A DNA stretch of 64,000 bases from Viola odorata (taxonomy: Eukaryota; Streptophyta; Magnoliopsida; Malpighiales; Violaceae), in the NCBI GenBank assembly GCA_963691705.1, contig OY829541.1, positions 55,289,931 through 55,353,930 on the forward strand, given 5' to 3'. Both the position numbers and the translations under genes were made by a program. Shown piece by piece: positions 50,396 through 63,500 of this stretch; positions within the stretch are counted from its first letter, which is position 1; each line of letters starts with the position of its first letter. The notes under the pieces were generated by a model. It made no database searches, was not told the origin of the DNA, and saw only the letters and a program-made list of their open reading frames with translations.

Positions 50396-51350
50396 TGCTT
50401 AGGTCCCTGCTTTGCTTTCCTTCGTAAGAGAGTTACTTCAAGGTACGCTTATGAAGTAAGTTTGACAATCCGCCGTCCTCCAAGGTACGCTTATGGAGAC
50501 AATACTCAGATGTTCATGAAGAGGAGGAAATACACCTAGGGCGAGACACTCAGTACGCTCGAAGCACTACCCTAATTAGTTATTTATTCTAGTCATATTG
50601 GACTAGCAACCTAGTGACTCTGATCTGGTTGCCTACTCTACTTTGTAGCCTCACGTTAGTTATTACTACATAGATGGCGGTAAACAGCAAGGGCAAGGTG
50701 CAAGGTGCAGACTGATCAGATCATAAATCAAGCACAAGCAATATTGACGTTTAAATAATAAATAAATAAATACAAGCGCAGAAATATATTAAGCACAATC
50801 TGATCTCATAGTCGAATGAATCAAAAACCTTCAATTATTTTTACTAGGAAATCGAAATTAGTTTCACAAAGAAAACATTAATAAAAATATAAAAGAAGAA
50901 GAGGAAAGTTGGCAGCTCACCAAAATCGGAGAGAGAGGGGAGAGAGAAAATCCTAAAAGTCTAAGCATATATATAGTAAAATCTAGAAGTCCTATTTTTA
51001 ATAGAACTAGAAGTCCTTTTTCTAATTGAACTAGGTGTGTAATTAATTCTCATTGATGAGCTGGACACGTGAGAGAAGAAATCTCAACTCTATCAGACTC
51101 TCTTTCTGGATTTTTCGTTTTCGGACTTTCCATATTCAGATTGGACTTCCCAATATTGGCGAACGGTGAGCGTCAAGGATAAGACGCTTATTTTCTCATC
51201 AAAATTCAGCTAAAAGCGTGTATTTTTATAAAACTCCTCCTAATGTCTATATCTGTAAATATGAAGAAAGTAGACACTAATCAATAGCATCTAACTTTAA
51301 AGTGGACAGAAAAAAGATGATAAAATATACATAAAATACAGGTTATCACT
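50396..51350 (-). repeat. possible LTR-like dispersed repeat
   Basis: Minus strand starts GTGATAACCTGTATTTTATG, an LTR-like start. The block holds four variants of GGTACGCTTATG near 50395-50555 and has no long reading frame. Arrangement and content resemble 45167-46490. The left boundary coincides with the end of the MULE-arm fragment. No target duplication identified. Confidence 0.35.
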
Positions 51351-51605
51351 TGAACCAATCCCAATCAAGCTATTCCACACGAACGTATCTGAATTCTGAA
51401 CCAAAAAATTAAAAAGGCATAAACTTTATTAGACGGCAAAGCATATTCCTTGTCAAATGTGATAAAAATGGCATCTTTGTTATAATTATCGAAACCTAGG
51501 GCTTTTACTCTACCATAAAGTTCCAATCTTTATATAAATAAAGCAAGTATTGTTTTTTGTCAATTGGCATTCCCCCCTCCTTGAAATGCTGACTGAACTT
51601 GAGCG

Positions 51606-53783
51606 ATGGACACACTGACAGTAAATCCCTTATTCACGTCTTCCTGTTTCATTAAGCCTCCTCGCTACTCATTCTTCAAATTCTACAAAACCTCCAGAAT
51701 TTATTCTCAGATTACTCCTTCCCCGTGTCCGCAAAACCCCAAAAAATCAAAGCAAAACCAGTACACCAATTGGGTCGTCCCCGTTTTGCAGCGAGTGAAA
51801 CTATTAGCTTCATCGCAAAAAAGAAAATGGGTCTCACTTTTACAAGCCTACAGTGATGAATCAGAGAAATCTATGAATGAATGCTGCGGTGGGAATGAGT
51901 ACTTACAAAATGGGGCGTTTAAGCATAACATCCCATGCCAAGGTTAGAATTGGTCCTTTTCTGGCCGTATTAGCTGCAAACCCAACTTTTGTTTCTGGAT
52001 TCTTTGCGTGGTTTGTTGCACAATCGTTGAAGGTGTTTTTGAATTTCTGTGTGGAGAGGAAATGGGATTTGAGGATACTGTTTGCTTGTGGAGGAATCCC
52101 GTCTTCACACTCAGCGTTATGCACTGCTTTGACTACTTCGGTGGCGCTTTGTCATGGAGTGGCTGATTCGTTGTTTCCTGTTTGTTTGGGGTTTAGTCTT
52201 ATTGTTATGTATGATGCAATCGGTGTTAGGCGACATGCTGGGATGCAAGCTGAGGTAAAGTGGTCAGGCATTTTGTTTTTTGTGTTGTTTATGGTTGGTT
52301 TTGTTTATAATGTTTGTTTTGTGGATGAATTTTGGTGTTTTTGATGCATACAATTACAGGGTTATTTCCACTTTCCAGCTTGAGCTGAACAGCTATGCTA
52401 TGCTCCTGTGTGTAAGACCATAGAAATTGACATATTGTTGAAACTCTGTTCTGTGGTGTTTATTTGTTGGTTATGGGGCGTTCTCCTATAAGGATATGGC
52501 TCATCTAGAAGTGGAGATGGCATGGATATGGATTTTTTACTTAGGTTTTTGCTTAGCTTTGATTGCTCTGCATAAATATATTCAAAAGCCTACATTTCAC
52601 ATTTCTTGAGCGATTGTTAGTAAATTCTTGATCTTTGTTCTGCTTGGATGGAATTTCATAACTTTCCATTTGAGTGGCTATATCTATTCTTGTGACGCCT
52701 ATTATGACTTCGCACTGGTTGTAGGTTCTGGAGGATAGGGTTGAGCTGGGAGTGAGGTCTGTGTCTTTTCCCTGCTCCAGTGTTTGATATTTTTCTTGGC
52801 TTTGCTTTGTGATTTTAGGTATTGCCATGACCATGCAGGGTTGAATGCTTGCCCTGACACTGAATAGTCAGAATTAGACCTTGTAGTAGGCAGGTATTAG
52901 AGAGCGGGTTTGTGGGCTTGAACAATGGGAACTGCATTTGCTGGATACTCAATTAACCTTGCATTTTAAGCTAGAAAAGAAAGATTACCATTAATTTGGC
53001 AATAAAAGAAGCTAATTGAAGTGCACTTAGTGAGCTGAAGTAAATGTTGGTGTCAGTAAGGGCTACTGGAGAGAGTTCGCAGGATTTCCCAACTGTTCTT
53101 GTTGGACCTAGTATATAGTTAGTTGCTGACAATAGTAAAAGAAGTAGCATATGCCAGTTCGCATATTGCATGCATTTGAACTCAATTTTGATTCATCCAT
53201 TTACCATTACCTTTGTTTGATTTGAAGTAGGCGTTGTGTTAGGCTATTAACAGCACCTAAATTTCCAGTTTAGTGGACAACACAATGTCATATTGATACA
53301 AGCTCAAGCACTCTTAAGCTGCCAACTCTCCAAGCATAGGCGAGAACTTATTACATATATCCTTTGATTCTTGAAACTTCATGCTAAGCATATGACATTT
53401 TAAGTTCCAAGTTTACCTTTTCCCTTAACCGGAGCAGCTCTTCCACCTGCACCGTTCGCTCCTGTGTAGAACAAGATGTCTTGTTTGGAGTTTAACTAAT
53501 TGATAGCTTCTCCTTCGACTCTAAATTGGTCATTCAATCGAGTACACTTCCTTCCCGGAAGTTACTTTTTTTAGCATGGCTATACTTGATACCATTTGTT
53601 GACAGTAATTTATGAGAAATGACGCCTATATTCCTGCCTTTTTCACAGGTTCTTAATATGATCGTTGCGGACCTCTTTCAAGCTCATCCTGTCAGTCAAA
53701 GAAAGCTCATCCTGCCCACTAAAATATCTTTTTTTCAGGATATCATACTTGTTGCCAGGTTCTTTTTTCAAGATAGCATGTAA
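51606..53783 (+). pseudogene. DUF212 (divergent PAP2-like) membrane protein gene, probably disrupted
   Basis: DUF212 proteins are related to PAP2/haloperoxidase phosphatases; the plant members are chloroplast-predicted membrane proteins of unknown substrate. Exon 1 (51606-52254) gives a transit-peptide-like N-terminus and then, in the next frame, the conserved IGPFLAVLAANPTFVSGF, GGIPSSHSALCTALTTSVAL and VMYDAIGVRRHAGMQAEV. The switch of frame lies between 51877 and 51945, most likely by the CCAAGGTTAG site. Exon 2 starts at 53649 (after TTTTTCACAG) with VLNMIVADLFQAHPVSQRK. The expected KELLGHTP-type C-terminus is replaced by 19 unrelated codons to TAA at 53783. At that point AAGCTCATCCTG is directly duplicated (53680s and 53700s). 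Either a pseudogene or a locus with sequence errors. Confidence 0.7.
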
Positions 53784-55324
53784 CTTCTTTTTGGTCAAAA
53801 TCATCAACTATTCAGTCACCGTGTTGAGTCTCAACTACTCTAAATTTGAGTCGGATAGGACTTGGAAGGACGACAAAATCCTTACAAATTTTAATACAAT
53901 TTTATGTAATTTTTTCATACATAATTACATATAAAACCTTAGCTTAAACAAATGTAATTTATTTTTTTTAAATGCTTATATTATAGGTTGATTGAAAACA
54001 AAAAAGCGGTTTATGGACATCTGATTGCAGCCCAGTATCTATTAGATACAATTGGGCTTAGTTTATCTTTATTAAGCCACCATATAGGTTGATTGATTAA
54101 GCCCAAGAACTTAACCCACTTGTTTATCCATGAATAATTATTATCAAACCCTACCAGTGAGTCAGTGACAACAGAAAAAGCGTTTTTGTGTTTGCTTTCC
54201 ATTAGTGGGTAGGGTTACCAAATTAACGGGAAGAAAACAGCTACTCTTCTTTTTATATAAAAATTATTATTATTAATATTACAAAACAGTTTAAAACATA
54301 AGAATTTCAAATTACAACAGTTAGATCGATACACCTTATAAAAAGAATACGTACTTATACCAAATTTATTACCACTTTATATGAAACTATTGTTTTTCCA
54401 TATTTGAAAAAAATATTCAAAATTTACGAGTATTTTTTTCCTAATTAGATTAAAATTAATTATGTTCGCATTGATAACTGTCATTGAATACGCATCACAT
54501 ATGGATTGGGGGGATTTCTCATAGTTGATAGCTTGCTGTATATAAGAACCGAATTTACTATATCTTGTAGAGAGAGAGACATTACTCAGACCAATCAACC
54601 GCACAATAAAACCATAAATTAACGTGATAGCTTTTCTAAAAAATAAATATTTTAGATACAACCTTTCTTTTTTCCTTTTTTAGTGGGCACTTCCAGCTTG
54701 GAGGTCACTCCAAGTATGAACAATAGCGAATATTCCTCTGATGAAAATTGACCAAAAAACCCCGCGTCAAACCTTGACTTTCAAAACGCGTTTCCTATAA
54801 AGTGCCGGCTGCTACACGTGTTTACTTTTTTTCTACTCTCTCTCTCTCTCTCCCCCTTCTGTCCCGCTCCAATCACCAAATTCGTTCTCACATCTAACCC
54901 TCGCCGATTAATTGAACGTTGATTTTTGCTAAAATTGGCTTCCAATTTAATCTCCGTTTCCTCGCCCATTTCCTCTTCGGTTCTTCCGGTTAGGTAAGAA
55001 TCCACCTCTCTCTCTCTCTCATCTTCTTCCTCTGTTGATTTCAATTACTCGTTCAATCTCTCGTCATTGTTGTTGAATACCCTAATTTTTTTCAGAATCC
55101 GGATGAATTGATCCGAGTTCTGTTAGGTTTGAGCTCCGAAATCCAAATACGTTCGTTTTTCCTTTCCATCTTCTTGTCTTTTTAGCTAAGCATTCAGCTG
55201 TGATTAACTGAATAAAGCATGAATAATCTCTTGTGATTTGTATAGTTTTTTTAGTTGATTTCTCTTAGAAGTCATCTAAGTTTGAACATATTGTGAAAAA
55301 TATTGTAAAAAAGTAGGCGAAAAG
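53784..55324. other. spacer and PI4K gamma 5' leader
   Basis: No gene at 53784-54800. On the plus strand from about 54830 there are (CT)n tracts (54838-54853, 55006-55020) and CACATCTAACCC-like leader sequence. TTAG|GTAAGA at about 54990 is donor-like, so a leader intron before the ATG at 55325 is possible. This suggests the PI4K gamma promoter lies near 54.7-54.8 kb. Confidence 0.4.
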
Positions 55325-57315
55325 ATGTCCTCTGGTGTTGCTCTTAGTCCTATTCTCAATGACCCTGTACTCCCTTCCAATTCCATCAATGGCCAGCTTT
55401 CGTCGTGCCTTGATGAGTCCATATTGGTGTACTTGTCTGTCTCGGGGTCTGTGGTCCCAATGCGTGTCTTGGAATCTGATTCAATTGAATCTGTGAAGTT
55501 ACGGATTCAGTCTTATAAGGGATTTGTTGTGAAGAATCAGAAGTTGGTATGTGGAGGCCGGGAGCTCTCGCGGAGCAATTCCTTAGTTCGTGACTATGGA
55601 GTCACAGATGGGAATGTTCTGCATTTGGTGCTTAAGCTTTCTGACCTTCAGATTATAAAGGTCCACACTGCTAGTGGGAAAGATTATACATTTTGTGTGG
55701 AACGAGGAAGGGACGTCGGGTATGTGAAACAACAGATTGCAAAGAAGGAGAAGGAGTTTGATGACCTTGATGAGCAGGAAGTTGTTTGTGACGGTGAGCA
55801 GCTTGAGGATCAGAGACTTATTGATGATATTTGTACATATCATAGTGATGCAGTGATTCATTTGTTAGTGAGGAAATCTGTAAAAGTTAGGGCTAGGCCT
55901 GTGGAGAAGAGTTTTGAATTATCACTTGTGGCACCAAGACGGAATGGTGAAGAGATTCTCAAGAGAAAGTATGATGTTGGTGAGGAGAATGAGAGAAGAG
56001 GTTATGGTGTTGAACGACAGTTTGTACTGAGAAAGCCTCCTGATAGTACCAGTTTGTTGGAACCAATTATTATTAATCCTAAAGTTGAATTTCCCCCTGT
56101 CATATGGGATATGATTAATGCTACATTTGATGGATTGAAGATTGGAAATGATCCAATTAGGTCTATGGAGGGCACAGGAGGAGCTTATTTCATGCAGGAT
56201 GCATCTGGGGAGAAGTTTGTTTCTGTTTTCAAGCCAATTGATGAGGAACCTATGGCTGTGAACAACCCTCGAGGGCTACCACTGTCTTGTGATGGTGAAG
56301 GTTTAAAGAAGGGTACAAGAGTTGAAGGAGGAGCTCTTAGGGAAGTTGCAGCTTATATTCTGGATCATCCACAGCATGGGCGTCGATCATTATTTGGTGA
56401 TGCGAAGGGCTTTGCTGGTGTGCCTCCCACAGTTATGGTCAAGTGCTTGCATAAGGGATTTAACCATTCGGGGGAGATTACCAACAAGATTGGATCCTTA
56501 CAGATGTTCATGCAGAGCAACGGAAGTTGTGAAGATATTGGTCCTGGGGCTTTCCCATTGAAGGAAGTCCATAAGATATCTGTCTTAGATATACGAATGG
56601 CAAATGCAGATAGACATAGTGGTAACATTTTGTGGAGCAAAGATCCAGTAGATGGTAAAATTGTGCTGATTCCGATCGATCATGGATACTGCTTGCCTGA
56701 AAGTGTAAGTTTCTTTCACTCCACTTGTATTTAATTTTCATCAGTTTATATCATTATCTCTTGCTCTCTGCTTCTTTGATTAAACTTCTCTGAGCTGTGA
56801 TTCATTTAATTTAAGTTGTCATGCACATGCCATGTCACATTCAGCAGTTTGTGATTGTGTTGTCTATTACTGTTATCCTCTCATTGTTGTATTTTTCAAT
56901 TCATTGAAAATTAATACTGTAAACTTGCTTCCTGCAGTTTGAAGACTGTACTTTTGATTGGCTCTACTGGCCTCAAGCTCGCGTGCCGTACGATACCGAG
57001 ACCATTGACTTCATTAGGTCACTAGATGCTGAAGAGGATATAGCCCTTTTGAAGTTCCATGGTTGGGACATACCATTGGAATGCGCACGCACGCTACAGA
57101 TCTCTACCATGCTTCTGAAGAAAGGAGTAGAGAAGGGGCTAACCCCTTTTATTATTGGACAAATGATGTGCAGAGAGACCTTGAACAAGGAGTCTGTGAT
57201 TGAAGAGATAGTCCAAGAGGCTCAGGACTCTGTCCTACCTGGCACAAGTGAGAGTGCGTTCCTTGAAGCCGTGTCATACGTCATGGATCGCCGACTTGAT
57301 ATCTACCGCTCCTAG
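55325..57315 (+). CDS. phosphatidylinositol 4-kinase gamma with two ubiquitin-like domains
   Basis: Type II PI4-kinase-like protein of the plant PI4K gamma/UBDK group. Some members act as protein kinases on regulators such as proteasome partners, and lipid kinase activity is doubtful for several. Two exons: 55325-56704 and 56938-57315, 585 residues. Two tandem ubiquitin-like domains cover about residues 34-105 (LRIQSYKGFVVKNQKLVCGG) and 110-182. The kinase part (about 255-530) has the Lys region FVSVFKPIDEEPMAVNNPRG, the catalytic motif ANADRHSGNIL (about 425) and the DHGYCLPE metal motif (about 451, at the exon junction). The end is the helical QEAQDSVLPGTSESAFLEAV. All key residues I can identify are present. 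Length is close to Arabidopsis PI4K gamma 4. Confidence 0.95.
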
Positions 57316-57483
57316 GGATTCATTGATCGGAGAATTAGATGTGAACAAACCTTTGCTAAATTTGGTTCATTTTATGATTGGTCACATTTGGAGATAGCAG
57401 ATCTTTCTTTTATCTCTTTAGTGTTTTTCAGACTTGTATCGATTGATTGATTTGATGTGATTGTTATAAAAGAATTCACAGTA
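57316..57483. other. PI4K gamma 3' flank
   Basis: Short AT-rich 3' flank, probably 3' untranslated sequence, ending where the EMB1703-like fragment begins. Confidence 0.4.
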
Positions 57484-57655
57484 TAAGTTGAAGATCTAAC
57501 CTTGTGGTCCAAACAATTCCATTTATCTTTATAACTTGTTGATTCTTTTTTCCATAAACTTCTTAATTCTTTCAGGTAGTTTTGTGTCAGCTGCTTCCTG
57601 TATTGCTTCTTCGGTGATCCGTCTATCCAAAATTCCAAATCGTTCATAGTAGACC
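57484..57655 (-). pseudogene. partial duplicate of an EMB1703-like exon
   Basis: Closely matches the EMB1703-like exon at 61953-62165 in the same orientation. Both have GTTGAAGATCTAACC, then TGTGGTCCAAA-AATTCCAT, CCATAAACTTCTTA-TTCTTTCAGGTAG and GATCC-TCTATCCAAA. This copy lacks about 60 bases in the middle and a few more near TTTTGT, which break the frame (minus-strand peptides ITEEAIQEAAD, LPERIKKFMEKRINKL). It is a dead copy about 4.4 kb from its source. Confidence 0.85.
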
Positions 57656-58241
57656 CTGCAAGGTTGATATTGGGTGGCACACGTCCCGGAAAGATGACTT
57701 GTAAGCTTTGATTCTATAGCTTGCCATGGTAGGTAATTTCTGCCTATATGACTAATGTACATCTAGTATAGTGCTAGGGTTTCTTCCATTGGGTGCCTTT
57801 CCGTGGAATTGTTGATTGGTACGGTACAGAATAGCTTGTGTGCTGTTCCTCATTGTTCATCGATTCATATTGTGCATATTGTGTTGTTCCTCGAAAATAG
57901 CTGGTTTCCTCATTGATCACCGATTTAGTGTTTTTATTTTTTATTTTTTGGAGAGGTGATCGATTTAGTTGTGTGCGCTGTTCAACGATCTGAAAGTATG
58001 ATTTTCAGTCGTGACCGTTCCTGTATCCTGCATGATGATTTGAACCTGGGTCCCGTATTCTAGCACCTTGACCGGGGTCCCATTATCAGGTTCGTGTTGT
58101 CAGGTGCTCCATTCACAACATCATAGAATCCGAGGGTGAAGCAGGGAAACCATCAGTGAAATAAGTTCAATAACCTCCAATTCCTTTGTAATAAGCATCC
58201 AAAACCGACACCCTTGGCTTGACAAAATTTACGCTGTTCAT
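57656..58241. other. spacer
   Basis: No gene recognised between the EMB1703-like fragment and the FBD pseudogene. Confidence 0.4.
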
Positions 58242-59242
58242 TTAAGATCCGACCCTACCCGCGAACAGCCCTAGTAGTAGCTTCATATCGATCCTCTCTG
58301 GTTGATTATACAGTATGTGAAGGAGTGCAGCTTCCAGCTCCAAGGCACGCTCTCGAGCTGTGAGGTAGTACTGCTTAGTTGCCCGGTACAACATCTCGAC
58401 AGGGGACCCAATTACAAAAGACCAACAAGGATCTATAACCATCTTCTCCAGCTGAGCAGCACTCTGAAGCAAATACATGAGAAAATCCACTTCAGCTGCA
58501 GACCCATTGAAGCCAATCAATTCCACCATCTGGAGGCACCGATGAGGATGGTGGTGGTTGAATTTCCAAACATTTGTCAACGGGAATTCTTGAAATGATG
58601 TCTGGCACACACCAACCATGAAAAGATCAATTCAGCATAACTTGAAAAGAATAGAGTTAAAACCTAGCTGGTGGCTTTAACTCTTTTTTTGGTCTGTTCT
58701 TGTAAAAGTAATACTCGGTCACTCCCACAAAGTGATTATTTGCTATATCGATTATTTTGCTTGGTATAGCCATAGATGTTCCTCAAGAATGAAACGTATT
58801 TCTCAGAACAAGAAAGCCTCTCTTGAACCTTTCCGAACACATCATCATCTCCTTCCCCTTCACCTCAAACACATCAAAATCATTGCCCTCCACATCTATG
58901 AGTTTTCTCGCTTCAGAATCTACAATCTCTGGAGGATGGCTTGTTCCGCAAGAAGGTGGCAGAAAGTGCTGATCGAATCTGAGGATCAAATCATCGTGGC
59001 CGTCAAGTATCCCTCTAACCTTTTTCGCGTAGTCTTTATCAACTGTTGTTGTAAGAGATCGAACCACTGTGTTTCTCAATACATCGGCAACTGAAGAACT
59101 TGTCAGGATGACAGATTGCTTTTACATCTTGTACGAATCCTACTGCCTTACTCAATTCATTTGTGGGTAAATTGATGAAAGATATCAAGCGAGGTGGAGC
59201 TTCTTCTTCTTCGTATGATCTTGATATTTTACGCTTCAGCAT
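58242..59242 (-). pseudogene. FBD-domain (F-box/LRR-like) gene remnant
   Basis: Minus-strand 58610-58242 encodes a good FBD domain: FPLTNVWKFNHHHPHRCLQM, VELIGFNGSAAEVDFLMYLL, QSAAQLEKMVIDP and RERALELEAAL. FBD domains sit at the C-terminus of plant F-box/LRR proteins that recruit substrates to SCF ubiquitin ligases. Further upstream, 59242-58783, are frames with APPRLISFINLPTNELS and SEARKLIDVEGNDFDVFE, in different phases, that could be the N-terminal region of the same gene. A recognisable F-box and LRR array are missing. Large loss and frame breaks point to a pseudogene. Confidence 0.6.
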
Positions 59243-59730
59243 CGCTGGAGAAAGGTGAGTGATTAATTTCTGATAGGTTTAGTGGAGTGATTACAGTAAA
59301 AATTGCGATACAGGTTTTCACTATTCCTATCAGAAAATAAGAGAGACAAGAAAGGACGGAAGGGACACTTTTACGCCATAAGCGGTTCAACTTGTTAAAA
59401 AATTCAAAAAAATAGAGAGCAATATAACAAATGTTATACGGCCTAAGAAAATGAATTAAATTAATTTTTTGTATATTTTGAAATTTTTTAATAAAAGATT
59501 CAAACTTTCCTTCTTACACGTGTACATCATGAGCGTTTCAAATAGTTAAAAAAAAATTAAAAAATTAGGCAACTAATCTAACAAATATTATGGAGTTCAT
59601 TTTGCATTTCTTCTTTAAATTAGAGATCTTCTAGTTCTAATAATAATGTCAATGTCACTTTAAAAAATAAATATTCAATTTAATAACTGTTTTCATTAAT
59701 TCTCGTATTAAAAAGAACAATTATATTATA

Positions 59731-59800
<70 letters not shown>

Positions 59801-60551
59801 TATATATATATATATATATAGAAAGGTACAATTAGAAAGGAAATATACTATAAGTAATGACTATACTTTCCAGGATTATAACATTAACATTAACATTAAT
59901 TTGAATTACACATCAAGTTTTTTCCCTTTGAATTTAGAGTTCTAGGTCGAAAATAAGAAAAAAAGTATACACAAGGACGAAATAATTTTTTATTTGGACC
60001 AACAGAAAAGTTCACCTTAATCTCTGGCATAGTATTAGTGGGTACTTCATGAATTTGTGAAGCAAATCAGTTGATCTGCACAGCACAATCCCCCTTCTGC
60101 CATGCTAACTTTAGAAACAAGACTTGCGAGGGATCATGCCATGACTGTCCTTCCTAGAGGATTAGCTTGTGGAATTGACTGGTATCAACTGGCTCCGCCG
60201 GTGATGCAAATCCTCCACTGGAGCAGAAACAGAGATCAAGTGAGAAGACTGTTGAACTCAAATCTTGAAGTTGCTGCACCGAATCCTAAGCATATTAGTC
60301 AATAGACTTTGGTAGAGGAGAATCAAGTAAGGAGGGTTCAAGTTCTGATCCCAGACAAAACCACTCTGCTTGTTGTGTAGCCATTTCCCCTGGCCATTGT
60401 TAAGATTAAGCTAAAGGCTCCTCGTACACACCTCGATTTGGCCCTTGTGTACCACTCGTCAGGGTACTTGTGTGTCCTGCCAACAGGTCTAACAAAATTA
60501 GGCCCTTATATGCCTTGTGGAGTCACCAACTTCTCAGTTGTGTAGAAATTT
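59243..60551. other. AT-rich spacer
   Basis: No gene seen. A long (TA)n run lies at 59740-59820. 60000-60551 is less AT-rich and may include 3' untranslated sequence of the EMB1703-like gene; the short open frame at 60102-60305 has no recognisable motif. Confidence 0.4.
59740..59820. repeat. (TA)n microsatellite
   Basis: About 80 bases of TA repeats with one GAAA interruption near 59795. Confidence 0.95.
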
Positions 60552-63500
60552 TCATTCATTGCCCGGCTTCTTCAGCACTCGCTTTGACCTTTTCCTGAAA
60601 ATAAAACAATTGGAAAGTGAATAAGGTTCTTATTTTGCAAATAACTGATACGCCATTGTTTTACACTCCATTCCTCTTCCCCTCTTTTTGGTTGATCACT
60701 TCTGCATTGTAACATGTAAGTATAAAGCAAGTACCTCCTCTTGTTGCTGGAGGTTTCGCCATTGGCACCAAAAACACCCTTCATCAATGAGCTTATATCA
60801 ACAGAGCGCTCCTGCATAAGTTTATCATGGTACATCTTGCTTCCAATCTCAGTGAGTTGCTCCTCCACCTCTTCCAAGGTTTGGTCCACATTCAACTGCA
60901 CCTCTCCTTTCCTAATGACAGTGACACCAAAACAATTTGCTCTGGCTTCCCGAAAAGCATCCTAACCATGAGCAACAACTTTTAGAACAAGATCAAACAA
61001 AAATAAAGAAAAGAAAAACTGGAACATTCAATCTTTGTCACCCCTTTATACTGAAATAGAATCTTAGATGAATAAGCGTCACTAGTACTAAACCAACAGA
61101 ACACAACAGCTGAGCAATGGAGCTTTCTGTTCCTTAGGTAAAAGGCAACAATGAAATGATTATGAAAGCACACAACAGATTCAAACATGCCCACATCTGA
61201 TCTCATTTAACTAGATTTCATTCCTGACTCCAAATCACATGGCTTGCACTTAAAAACTCAAATAGCTGAAGCATGCAAGGATAAGAGAGATAGATTGCCT
61301 CTTAAACTTGATGGTCCTCTAAAAAGATTACCTGTAATAACTTAGACTTTACAAGTGGAAAAAGGATCATGTTTACCTTAGGTGGCCTAGGAACAACAAA
61401 GGCATGCCCTTTTCCTAGCATCTCCAAGTGCGCCTGAATTATGTAACAAAGGTTTTTGCAATCACCAGCATCCTCAAAAGCAATGACATGGCAGGGTTTG
61501 GGTTCCAATTCAAGATCTGCAGCCATCTCTAGCGAATAAAATCCCATTCTCTGTTTATCATCCTCGATAGTGTATAACTCAATGCACTGACAAAGAGGAA
61601 ACCAACTTGTTCCATCAGTATGACTATGGACAACCGTTATACATTATCTTCAACAAGTCACACGACAGAAAGTCTTGTATTTGACATGAAAAAAGGAATA
61701 AAAAAATATAATACTGTTTAAGGTACTTGGAATCCCCACAGTATGTATTTGAGTAAAGCAGGGATCAGCATTAATCCCTCAGGGAAGAAAAAGTCTTATC
61801 AAAATCATAGTGAAAAGAGATAAAAGTATAATCAGAATATGTATGATAAAAAAAAAATCCAAATATATCCAGCTCAGATCTGATGTTATATAAACACTAA
61901 TCATATTGATGAAAACAGAAACAAAGAAGATAAAATCAGTCCATATACGTACGAGTATATGTTGAAGATCTAACCACCATAAATAATCCTCTTCCTTATC
62001 ATCTGCATATTCACGGTACTTGCTCACTACAGCTTGTGGTCCAAATAATTCCATCTCTCTTTTTAACTTGTTGATTTTTTTCTCCATAAACTTCTTATTT
62101 CTTTCAGGTAGTTTTGTCATCAAATCAGCTGCTTCCTGTATTTCTTCTTCCGTGATCCATCTATCCAAATCCTTCCCCATATCTTTCATAATAGATTTAA
62201 CTTCTGGATCAGTCTCTGCATTATAAGATTCCAAGAACCCACGAGACCATTTCTTTGTATGCTGCCAATACTCCTTGCCAAATTTTTTTCCAGCTCTAAC
62301 AGAACCATCACTGCCTTCAATAACAATCTTGGAATCTTTTGGATCCTTATCATGCAAATTCTTCTTCAGAGCATGTTCTGCTGAAGAAGTGGCAATATTC
62401 TCACTGACTGGAGATTCTGCTGATTTGTGAGGCAAGATTTGTTCGTCGTTCTTCACAGGACGTGAAGTGTCAGCACTGTCAGCAAAAATTGCATTCTTTT
62501 GTTCAAGGAAGTTGTTGAGAAACTCAGGATTCTTTTCTATTGGAGGCCCTTTCCAACGCGGTATAATTTTTTCTGGTGGATCATGTATGCTAATTCCATC
62601 TGCAGTGAGAATAAGATAACATTAGCGTCTCTTGCAAAAACAATCTGAAAAATGCTTTTGATGAAATGCCAATGTACAGCTCGGCAATCTGAAATAGAGC
62701 GTTGTGCATCAATAGCCATCTAAAAATAACCTAACTGACAGCTCTTGGATTTTCATGGATTGGAGAAAGAAGTAGTCTGAAAGGGCAACAGAAAGAATAT
62801 AGTTTTAAGAAAAACTACCCACCTGCTCCATAATCAAGATTTTCAATGTTTGAATGAAGATATTCATGCACTTGAAGCAATCTGGTGTTCTCTTCCTCAA
62901 CCTTCTTTTCAAGACCTTTGAAGAACTTAAGCTTATCTTCAGCATCCATCATATAAAATGGCTCTCTCCCTGTCAGCTCATTTTCTCGGACTCGAAAAAC
63001 AATCTCCCTGAGATCATCATCTTTCATCCACTCAAGTTCACTCTCCTTTTCTTTATAGTTGAGCTCTGCTATATCTGGACTTATGTTTGTAGCTAGTTCT
63101 GTCTTTTCTCTGGCAATCTTGTAATTATTCCTGAATCCATCCCCAATCTTCTCAAGTATGGGTTCAACTTCATGAAAATTATTCTCCAACCAGTTTTCCA
63201 TCTTTACAGTCTTCCCTACCTCTGCATTGCTGTCATCGGCGTCACTATGTAAAGCCTGGGGATATCGAAGACCATTCACTTCATGTCCTTCCTTAGGATC
63301 TTCGGAGTCATCACTTTTTACTGACACGGATTCCTTTCCAACTGGAATGGTGTCTTCACAAGCATTTGCCGCAGACAGAGAACCTGATATGCTCGCTAAA
63401 GGGATTGGTTCATGCACTTCCTTGTTCCTGTCCCCTCTTTGGCTATTTTTGCCACTAGATACTTCATCACTATGTGGACTTAACGCAGTGGTACTTCCCT

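Noticed and set aside
53665..53934. Plus-strand 89-codon open frame after DUF212 exon 2
   Set aside because: Different phase from the conserved exon and no motif; AT-rich non-coding sequence.
60102..60305. 67-codon open frame on the plus strand
   Set aside because: No family motif; position fits the 3' flank of the EMB1703-like gene on the other strand.
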